The notes beneath the pieces were generated by a model that saw only the letters and a list, made by a program, of their open reading frames with translations, ran no database searches and was not told where the DNA came from. From Aphrocallistes beatrix (lineage: Eukaryota > Porifera > Hexactinellida > Sceptrulophora > Aphrocallistidae), in NCBI GenBank assembly GCA_963281255.1, contig OY725489.1, forward strand, positions 1,488,001 through 1,552,000: a stretch of 64,000 nucleotides of DNA, written 5' to 3'. The translations under genes were made by a program, and so were the position numbers. Every line of letters starts with the position of its first letter. Within the stretch, counting starts at the first letter, position 1. Below, piece after piece: positions 54,768-64,000 of the stretch.

Positions 54768-56250
54768 ACAAGCACGCTTCGCTTGCTTGCGCTGCGGGCT
54801 TGCGGACACTTCGTGTCCGCAGAGTCGCCCTGCGGGCGCCTGGAGTTACTGAATCTAAACTATTTTTGGAATTTTTCCTTTATATATATATTGTAAACAA
54901 AAGGTCAACGAAAAATTTTTCATATGGATCCGAAAATATGATATTCACAATCTACACACCTAAAAACCCCATGTCAACCGTTGGAAGCTAGTTTCTCGCT
55001 TAATTTTGTCATTTGTTTACTTTATGTATCTATTGTAAACAAAAGTAAACAAATAATTTATCATATCGATCTGAAAATATGATATTCGAAATCTACACTC
55101 CTAAAAACTCCATGTCAACCGTTGGAAGCTAGTTTCTCGCTTAATTTTGTCATTTGTTTACATTATGTATCTATTGTAAACAAAAGTAAATAAATAATTT
55201 ATCATATCGATCTGAAAATATGATATTCGAAATCTACACCCCTAAAAACCCCATGTCAAACGTTGGAAGCTAGTTTCTAGCCTATTTTTGTAATTTGTTT
55301 ACTTTATGTATCTATTGTAAACAAAGGTCAACGAATATTTTTTCATATGGATCCGAAAATATGATATTCGAAATCTACACTCCTAAAAACCCCATGTCAA
55401 CCGTTGGAAGCTAGTTTCTAGCCTATTTTTGTAATTTGTATACTTTATGTATCTATTGTAAACAAAGGTCAACGAACATTTTTTCATATGGATCCGAAAA
55501 TATGATATTCGAAATCTACACCCCTGAAAACCCCATGTCAACCGTTGAAAGCAAGTTTCTAGCCTATTTTTGTAATTTGTTTACTTTATGTTTCTAATGT
55601 AAACAAAAGTAAACAAAAAATTATCATATCGATCTGAAAATATGATATTCGAAATCTACACCCCTAAAAACCCCATGTTAACCGTTGGAAGCTAGTTTCT
55701 AGCATAATTTTCAAAATTCGTCAAATCGTCTGAAAATATGTATATAAAGGTGTGAAAATATCATAGATTCCTTTAACTAAGGACTGGAGGGTCTCATACT
55801 CGGGTCCTGTAACTTGAGTCTATTGCCTATCACTATAACTAGTCGTCATTTCGATGAGAAATGTATTATTTTTGAATAGGAAGTCGCATATGGTGAATTC
55901 ATTGGTCACATTGGAATACTTGAAATATTTGTGGTTCTTGAGTTTTGCGGTTTTCACACCTTTCCATATATGGTAATACTGTTGATAACTTGGAATTGGT
56001 TAGCGTTAGACATGGGAAATGTATTATTATTGAATAGGAAGTCATATATAAAGAATCAATTGGACATATCGACTTATCCTAAATGCTTCTAGTTTTTTAT
56101 TTTTGCGGTTTTCACACCTCCATATATGGTCATATTATAGACTTCTTTAGAGAAGGACTGAAGCCTCCCATGCTCGGGGTTTGTAATTTGAGTCGGAATA
56201 ATTAACTTGAGTCCTGGGCTAAAATGACTTCTAGAAGGGCTAGAGACACG
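54768..56250 (+). repeat. GC-headed repeat with tandem body B, copy 9
   Basis: Head 54770-54845 with hairpin TGCGGACAC-TTC-GTGTCCGCA, then GCCC-TGC-GGGC. Six or so 145-150-bp tandem units (about 54890-55740) each contain CTATTGTAAACAAA, GATCTGAAAATATGATATTC or GATCCGAAAATATG, and CCCCATGTCAAC-type phrases. A further pair of about 190-bp units follows (55800-56190; TTGAATAGGAAGTC). Tandem units behind a structured end are a known feature of Helentron-derived elements. Confidence 0.7.
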
Positions 56251-56514
56251 ATCTCGGGTCTATATAGGCCATTATCAGCACCACCTGGTGTCATCTTAAA
56301 GGTCCAAAGGTCATGTTCCAAGGTCAAATGGGTGAATTTTGCTAATGTTTGCCCATTTTATCTGTCTAACTAATAAACGGTGAGAGATGACTGATTGTAA
56401 TGAGACGCAGTGGTGTATTGGAGCCCAAATTTGATATTTATTGTCCTATATGTAATTACATAAACATTATATGCACATCACAACACTATATCTATTACAA
56501 GGTTGTATATGCAG

Positions 56515-56896
56515 TAATGTTATGGCTGCAGCTAAAGTTGTAAACTTGGAAACACTCATTAAGCATGACATTATGCCAGAATCTAGTTCTCGTGTGCTTG
56601 ATTGCGACAAAAACTGTACTACTTCCGAAAATCCAGCTGAGCGAAGTGAACTGATTGACGAGATCACTCCTCAAGACACTCAATAACTCTTGAGGTCTTA
56701 AGCATAAAGATGTTTATTTGGCCAGATACCTTGTTTATAAATATGGTGAAGATGGTAACGAGGTGTCATCTGAGTTCCTAGATAATTTGAATAGAGGTGG
56801 ACTGAGTGTGTCGACTATGTCAACCGTCTGTTTTGTACACAATGCCTATAATTTGCATGACCAGGCTAAAATGCGTTGCCGCTTTCAGTTTTGCTG
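56515..56896 (+). CDS. possible transposase C-terminal piece, cut by the gap
   Basis: Two frames follow one another: MAAAKVVNLETLIKHDIM... to a stop near 56686, then LARYLVYKYGEDGNEVSSEF, then LDNLNRGGLSVSTMSTVCFV up to the gap. The 'YLVYKY ... LNRGGL' layout recalls the C-terminal part of P/THAP9-like transposases (AG-W-KY ... NRGGL-P). It is weak, and the rest lies in the gap. Confidence 0.3.
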
Positions 56897-57096
56897 NNNN
56901 NNNNNNNNNNNNNNNNNNNNNNNNNNNNNNNNNNNNNNNNNNNNNNNNNNNNNNNNNNNNNNNNNNNNNNNNNNNNNNNNNNNNNNNNNNNNNNNNNNNN
57001 NNNNNNNNNNNNNNNNNNNNNNNNNNNNNNNNNNNNNNNNNNNNNNNNNNNNNNNNNNNNNNNNNNNNNNNNNNNNNNNNNNNNNNNNNNNNNNNN
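56897..57096. other. assembly gap of exactly 200 N
   Basis: Placeholder size. The sequence right of the gap is the duplicate of 33860 onward, starting in the middle of a Ty3-type fossil. Confidence 0.99.
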
Positions 57097-60000
57097 CCGA
57101 TTACCCTATATGACATTTCGATTTTTTTCAGTTGAATTCCTGCCTTTTCTAAGGCCTGGAAAGCCTGTCGCAAATTTTGAGTGTGCTCTTCGAAAGTCCT
57201 CAAGTAGATAAGAATATCGTCGATGTAGCTCTCGCATCGGTCTACACGTTCGAGTGTTTGATCCATCAACCTTTGAAACGTCGCCCCGGAGTTTATCATC
57301 CCGAATGGCATCACTAGCATCTCGAATTTCCCCCTTGGGGTGTGAAAGGCAGTTTTCTCAATATCGGTCTCTCGCATCGGAACGCACCAGTAAGCTGATG
57401 TGACGTCTAAAAATGTAAAATAATTACTCCCGTCTAGTTTATCCAATATCGTCAGGGGGTTGGGGAGTTCATATGTGTCTCTCTTAGTAATCGCGAAGTT
57501 TTCTATAATCGATAGCGAATCTTAATGTGCCATCCTTTTTACGCACGAGTACGACGTCACTTGCAAATTGCGAGCTTGAAAGACGATAAATTCCGTTTTT
57601 GCACATCTCTTCTGCCTGTTCTGCTACTGTCTTCTCCCATGCCAGTGGCATCCTCTTTGAACGCACTTGAATTGGTGTCAACGCTTATACAGGTAATGTT
57701 GTATTTCCGTTATAATTATCTTTGGTTTCTTAGGATATTTGGCAAACAGATCTGTAAATTCCTTTAATTGTCTGGTTCTCGCTCGGGGGTTGATCAATTC
57801 CTTCTCTTTCGTAGCTTCACCTAGTTCTAATACTTTTCATCGGCGATCCTGGTTCTGGATAAGCCATTGGAGCCGCTTAGCATCGTCTGGGCTGGCTGCC
57901 AATCGTTACCCAGGCGAATTCGGCCTCCCTTCCAATCCAAGGTGACTGTGTCGAACCTTTCCATGAACTGTCAACCCAACAAGAGTGTACGTTCCTCACT
58001 GTCCAATACGCGTAACCATAGCCTACTCTAATAATGCCTCACAGTAAAATAACCAAGGATGCGGTAATAGCCGAATGGATTAATACACGATTAGCCTAAA
58101 GTCGTCAACCATGTAGGATAGGCATTAAGAATGTATTACCAGCATATATAAACATGGCATCAAATAACATATATCCGTTGTCAAAATTTCGACTCGTCAT
58201 CATATCATTGCGCAACAGGTCATTTTAAGCACGATTTTGGCAATTTTCTAAGCTGTTTTAACCCTATTTCTAAATGATATTAAGGTGTGATTTTTGTGTA
58301 GAACCAAGATTAGTACGAGTTGATTTGAAAAATTTGGAATTTTTCAATGGAATGTTGCTACATTCCTGCGTTGCTATGGTAAAGCATTTTGGTCAGTTTG
58401 GGCCATATCCTGCAAACTGTAAGAACTAGGTCTTCAAATTTGATTTTATTTGATAGGCAATTGGCTACTTCCTATTAGTTAATAATACAATTTAAACTTC
58501 TAAATTCACAGACTATAGAGTTATGAGACAATTTAGTGTTTTGGTCACATTCTTAAAACAACCCATAACTCAAAACTCGTTGAATTTAAAAGTTCAAGTT
58601 GTATTAACACCTAATAGGAAGTAGGCCATTGCCTATCAAACACGATCGAATTTGAAGATCTAGCTACTACAGTTTGCACGAAATGGCCCAAACTGACCAA
58701 AATGCTTTACCATAGCAACGCAGGAATGTAACAACATTCCATTGAAAATTTCTAAATTTTTCAAATCAACTCGTACTAATCTTGGTTCTACACAAAAATC
58801 ACACCTTAATACCGTTTAGAAATAGGGCTAAAACAGCTTATAAAATCGCTAAAATTGTCCTTAGAATGACCTGTTGCGCAATGATATGATGACTAATCGA
58901 AATTTTTCCAACGGATATATGTACTTTGATACCATGTTTATATATGCTGGTGATACATTCTTAATGCCTATTCTGCATGGTTAACGATTTCAGGCTAATC
59001 GTGTATTAATCCATTCGGCTACTACTTCATCCCTAGTCCATGATTTTCAGTCTACTGTGAGGCATTATTAGAGTAGGCTATGGCGTAACCTTTGTGTCAC
59101 GGGTCTCTCGTTACCAACCTGTACAAGCGTATCTACGTTCCCGAGTACTTAAACGGGATAACTACATAGTCTCTACACCTCACTAGGTGCACGTAACAAT
59201 TCGCTTCCTAACTTGAGTTCTGCTAACGTATAACGATCGATAACGCAAGGTTTGGCGCCAGTGTCTAACATAGCAGTGACATTATTAGTGACCATCTACC
59301 TGCAAGTTTACTGTCTCTTCATTCGAGTTAACGAGAAAGGCGTCTTCACCCTTGAAATTTCTGTCGTTTCTGTCGTACCTGTGTCTTGGGTATTTACTGA
59401 TCCAATGGCCATTATTCCCACAATTTCCGAAAGGACGCTTGGGACAATACTTCCACCCGTGCTCAAACTTACCACAGGTGAAACAGCGCGTGTTCTGGGA
59501 CATTTGTCCAGGTCTTGTCTTTCTAGGGAATCTATCATCGTCTGTACTAGTCTTTCTATGGAATCTATCGCACTGATGGAACGTGTTTACTTTCGCTGGG
59601 TCTTTCGTTAATTCTGCAGTACCGCTCCCTTCACTCTCTGAGTTTGAGGTTTTGACTCTTATTACTCTCTCTGGTCCGGGATCACGGTAGCCCCGATCCA
59701 TTGAAATCCCTTTCTTGGTGAACCACTCACGTACAGTGTTTCCCTCAGGATAATTGGAAAGCGCGTTAATTTTGCAAAGTTTTGTGCGGTTTATTCGGTA
59801 AATTGCATTATTTAACAACAAAATCACGTTATTCGACAAGCTAACGTGCTAAATAGCGCGCTTAATGCGCTCGACGGGAAACACTGCTCACGTTGCTTAA
59901 CAGCAAATTGTGTTCTTTGTCCGTCTCCCATATCTTCTGACTTTTCAGCTAACCACTCCTTTGCTTTCTGGTATACTTCTTTTGGAAGTTGTGTAGTCAT

Positions 60001-60305
60001 GAAAACTCAAGCGAATTCAACGTTCAACTCGAGGTCATACATCAGAATCTGTTTGCAGCTTCAAATAGATCAATCGAAGGATCGAGACTTTCCTTCAGTA
60101 CCTTAAATACCGCATCTAGTGTGATTTTCCTGATCACGGTCAACACAACTCTATCTTCTAGTTTGCCTCTGTTGATATAGGCCGGCAGTAACCGTATGCT
60201 GCGGGTTCTTCTAAGGCAGAAACACTGGCTCGAAACTTCCCATTCTTCAATCCTTTGGGTAGGTAAGGGGATGGGATTGCGACTGTAAGAGGATTAGCCA
60301 TCAGT
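57097..60305 (-). mobile_element. Ty3-type fossil, second partial copy
   Basis: Duplicate of the part 33860-37068 of the minus-strand fossil: reverse transcriptase next to the gap, then the gag-like region to about 60305. Same heavy decay. Confidence 0.85.
58017..59082. mobile_element. palindromic element, CATAGCC family, duplicate of copy B
   Basis: Same 7-bp flanks GCGTAAC (58010-58016 and 59083-59089) and the same central foldback (about 58344-58744). Confidence 0.9.
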
Positions 60306-60673
60306 AAGGTATAATGTATAATTTAGTATTTATGTTATGATTTCGTCGTCTATTTATAACTATATCTGGAATGTTGAAGTGAAAGTGAAAGTTAATTGAA
60401 AGTAAACTGGTCATTTCTATTTATACCTTTGACCACAAGTATTTCCCGGGTTTTAATTAATTAACCAGTTATTTTCCTAGGAAAGATAGACCTTAAAAAT
60501 TTATTTCCAAAAAATTTATTACCAGAAAAATTTATTACCAGCATATATAAACCACATATCAGAGCCCCCGAATCCGTAATCAAAATGTGCATTGTCATCA
60601 TCATTTTGAGCCACGAACCCTTTTTTGAGGAAATTTAGGCATTTTTCTCACCTGTTTTATACCGTTATAAATA

Positions 60674-61160
60674 GGGCATTAGTCGATCCTCAAAAAAGGG
60701 ATCCAGATCCCGATCCTAACTTATAAAAGGATCTTCGATCCGATCACGATCCTAATTCTATGAAAGGATCTTCGATCTGATTACGATCCCCAAAAGGATC
60801 TTTTCAATAATAGTCAGAGGACTATCATTTTTAGTACAGCTCCTGGAAGGAGATGCCTTATGGCATGGACGGCGTACAATGTCCGTCCGTCTACGGCAGC
60901 CTGGGGCGTACTTAGTGCTTAAGTTAGTATTCAAACCATAAAACACATAAAAATATATATTTAACCAACATAAATTTCAACACTTTCACCTCCAACTCGG
61001 GGATTAAGAAGAAAAAGGATCGGATCGAATTCAATAAAAGTTTCGATCCGATCCTGATCCTACTTTAAAAAGGATCGTCGATCCGATCTCGATCCTCAAA
61101 AAAAGGATCGCGATCCGGATCTTTCGATCATGGATCGAAAGATCTTAATGCCCTATTGAT
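60674..61160. mobile_element. GATC-rich inverted-end element, duplicate
   Basis: Duplicate of 37437-37923. Confidence 0.6.
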
Positions 61161-61219
61161 AATCCATCATTCATGTCTAATTATCGAATAAAATCTTATT
61201 TTGGACCAGTTGTTTAGAA

Positions 61220-61652
61220 ATATGTGGAAATTTCCATCGGAATGTTGACACATTCCTGTGTCGCTAAGGAAATTTATTTGACTAATTTGGACTATAACTC
61301 GAAATTTGTAAATGTTAAACGCCAATAAATTGTACCATCATGTAGGCAATAGGCGACTTTCCATTCACCAATAATACACTTTATCGTTTATCTCAAAATA
61401 TAACAGTCATACAGTTATGGACCAATTTATAAATGTTGGCATAAATGGTAAATTGATCCATAACTGTATGACTGTTATATTTAGAGAGATAAAGTGTATT
61501 ATTGGTGAATAGGAAGTCGCCTATTGCCTACTTGATAGTACCATTTATTGGCGTTTAGCATCTACAAATTTAGAGATATAGTCTAAATTAGTCGAATAAA
61601 TTTCTTTAGCAACGCAGGAATGTGTCAACATTCCGATGAAAATATCAACATA
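61220..61652. mobile_element. GGAATGTTG foldback element, duplicate
   Basis: Duplicate of 37983-38415. Confidence 0.75.
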
Positions 61653-61737
61653 TGTCTAACCACTGGTTTATCATTCCTAGGAAAAAAAACTTTAATGTTG
61701 TAAAATTCCCTAACTATACGGGGGCGCGTCGTTAGTC

Positions 61738-63227
61738 CTGTTGCGTGGTATTCTGAGGCACCGTGGTATTTTGAGGCACTAGTCAAATTAACCATGGATA
61801 TTCAACTTGCGTGGTATTCTGAGGCAACACCAACCTGTGATCATGATGCGATCATTTACATAGTTCTAATTTAGACAATGACTTTCCATTTGAGTAGAGA
61901 TACTTGTATGTTTTCCCTGCTCTAAATAGTGTATTGTGCTTCATGACCTGGAATGCTTGTTTAATAATATGTTTATTCGTCTCATTATTCAGGACATACA
62001 ATACAAATAGAAAAAACCTGTGAGTACTGTTGCGTGGTATTTTGAGATATATCGTAGTATTCTGAGATTTTGTTTCGCTTACTCAAATGGTTTTGTGGTT
62101 CAATCGGTTTCATCGTAACCTGATAACCACCGCCACAAAATTGTGGAACATGACACAATTTGATGGCACGCGACACAATTTACTATGGTAGAACCCAGGG
62201 TTGCCGTGGGAATGGGAATCTGTGGGTATTCCCATATGGGATGGGAATGGGAATGACTTTAAGCCTATGGGTATTCCCACATGTGGGTTTCTGTGGGTTT
62301 TTCTGTGGGTTTCTGTGGGTTTTAGTGGGTTTTCCTGTGGGTTTTAGTGGGTTTTCCTGTGGGTTTCTGTGGGTTTACTTTTGGTATCTGCAGGTATCTG
62401 TCGGGATTCAGTGTGAAATCCTACTTAGGCCTATATAATATCATAGTAAACATAATCTTGTAGTCTATTATTATATTAGTTAGGATCAGCAAATTCAATT
62501 GGTTTTTGCGAGTTTTTGTGTGGGTTTTTGTGGGTTTTTGTGTGGGTTTTTGTGGGTTTTTGTGTGGGTTTCTGTGGGTTTTTCTGTGGGATTCTGTGGG
62601 TTTTTGTGTGGGTTTTTCTGTGGGATTCTGTGGGTTTTTGTGGGTATTCCCACAGAAATCCTGTGGGAATGGGATAGGAATGGGTATTGAAATTCCATTC
62701 CCACGGCAACCCTGGTAGAACCCCATATGGACCATGAATGAAACATATACTTTATCCATGGTCCATATGGGGTTCTACCATAGTAAATTGTGTCGCGTGC
62801 CATCAAATTGTGTCATGTTCCACAATTTTGTGGCGGTGGTTATCAGGTTACGATGAAACCGATTGAACCACAAAGCCATTTGAGTAAGCGAAACAAAATC
62901 TCAGAATACTACGATATATCTCAAAATACCACGCAACAGTACTCACAGGTTTTTTCTATTTGTATTGTATGTCCTGAATAATGAGACGAATAAACATATT
63001 ATTAAACAAGCATTCCAGGTCATGAAGCACAATACACTATTTAGAGCAGGGAAAACATACAAGTATCTCTACTCAAATGGAAAGTCATTGTCTAAATTAG
63101 AACTATGTAAATGATCGCATCATGATCACAGGTTGGTGTTGCCTCAGAATACCACGCAAGTTGAATATCATGGTTAATTTGACTAGTGCCTCAAAATACC
63201 ACGGTGCCTCAGAATACCACGCAACAG
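61738..63227. mobile_element. CTGTTGCGTGG palindromic element, duplicate
   Basis: Duplicate of 38501-39990, including the hAT insertion at the centre. Confidence 0.85.
62196..62714. mobile_element. hAT-type MITE with GTGGGTTT array, duplicate
   Basis: Duplicate of 38959-39477, with GTAGAACC on both sides. Confidence 0.9.
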
Positions 63228-63461
63228 TCCTACTCTGCATGTAGACGTTAGTCCTAATTCTGACTTGTAGACGTTAGTCCTGTTGCGTGGTATTCATTGC
63301 GCTAAGTTCATTTAATTCTTCATGCGGATTGACTTTTTAATGGCTGCTTTATTACGAACCATTTTTGCCGTTCGGATTCAATAAGAGCGAACTTGACTAT
63401 TAGTCATTTTTGACTATGAATCATTTCTAACTTCATTGCGAGCGAAGGCACTACCAAACTA

Positions 63462-63794
63462 GGATGGTATTTTAGACAATTCCGCATTACACCTAGCGAC
63501 TACTTCCTTAATGAAAAAATTCCACATATTGATGGTGTTTGGGGTGGAGATATCGAGATCATGGCAGCTTCAGCAATTCTCCAAGTTGATATTTATGTAG
63601 CAAACGACAACTACTTAAATACACTACAAGAAAGTAAATTTAGCCATCAGGTACGCTGGAGCCTACTCAAAGGTAGCAAGGACACAAAGTTAGCAATATA
63701 TATCAAGAACTTTGCTAATCATTACGAACCAGTGATATCTATGATTAATTGTCCAACCACTTTCGGAATAATTGAAGAACCCCTGAATTCTTAA
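63462..63794 (+). pseudogene. OTU protease fragment, duplicate
   Basis: Duplicate of 40225-40557. The last part of the window (63805-64000) repeats the partial palindrome arm at 40568-40763. Confidence 0.65.
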
Positions 63795-64000
63795 ACAATA
63801 TTATAGTACTGTTGCGTAGATTTGTTTAATTTGTATTGTGTCTTGAATAATGAGACGAATAAACATATTATTTAAGCTTTCCAGGTCGTGAAGCACAATA
63901 AACTATTTAGAGTAGGGAAAACATAAAGTATCACTACTCAAATGGAAAGTCATTGTCTAAATTAGAACTATGTAAATGATCGCATCATGATCACAGGGGG

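Larger units (their letters stand above)
57097..64000. repeat. second copy of 33860-40763 (constant offset 23237)
   Basis: All features compared recur at exactly +23237 and with the same sequence, from the first base after the gap to the last base of the window, with no insertion or deletion over 6904 bases. Two old transposon nests in separate places would not agree this well unless the copying were very recent or an assembly artefact. Confidence 0.95.

Noticed and set aside
56718-57446. Frames crossing the second gap
   Set aside because: The N run joins unrelated contigs, so the fused frames are meaningless.
1-64000. tRNA genes
   Set aside because: I looked for GTTCRANNC-type B boxes with matching acceptor stems and found none I could support by eye; a tRNAscan-SE run would settle it.

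Overview
The window is eukaryotic, almost certainly metazoan, AT-rich DNA with few genes and many repeats. One long exon, GT-AG introns, a 5S rRNA gene, Ty3-type retroelement fossils and a rich set of hAT, mariner/pogo and Ginger-type DNA transposons all fit an invertebrate. The NHL-repeat gene relic resembles families I associate with sponges, glass sponges in particular, but that placement is an inference of low to moderate confidence. Two runs of exactly 200 N (41383-41582 and 56897-57096) are scaffolding gaps, so the window joins three contigs.

Region by region. 1-3 kb: AT-rich DNA and a mariner-type element holding a GC-headed repeat. 3.06-6.11 kb (minus): the one convincing intact host gene, a large last exon encoding a ubiquitin-like fold, a degenerate U-box, a von Willebrand A domain, an E2 ubiquitin-conjugating domain and a C-terminal U-box in one chain. 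7-11.9 kb: repeats, a broken OTU protease gene, a palindrome-rich hAT MITE and a 185-bp tandem array. 11.9-16.3 kb: a nearly whole Ty3-type fossil. 16.3-27 kb: a transposon nest, including a 7.4-kb segment bounded by roughly 500-bp inverted repeats that holds a Ginger-like element, followed by four GC-headed repeats. 27-32.5 kb: minisatellites and small transposons. 32.9-40.8 kb: a second, heavily broken Ty3-type fossil (minus strand), large palindromic elements and an OTU fragment. 41.6-56.9 kb: the middle contig, with an unidentified membrane-protein exon, relics of an UNC-93-like transporter and of an NHL protein, a 5S rRNA gene, a third Ty3-type fossil and a Ginger-type integrase fragment. 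57.1-64 kb: a second copy of 33860-40763, colinear at a constant offset of 23237 bases, with no difference found in the parts compared.

The genes do not form a pathway. The ubiquitin theme recurs (the E2/U-box fusion, two OTU deubiquitinase relics and an NHL relic of a class often found in TRIM-type E3 ligases), but the OTU pieces look transposon-associated and I see no functional link. The most interesting items are the E2-E3 fusion gene, two large palindromic elements that each took a second transposon at the hairpin centre, a structured GC-rich head shared by repeats with unrelated bodies, and the exact 6.9-kb duplication beside an assembly gap.
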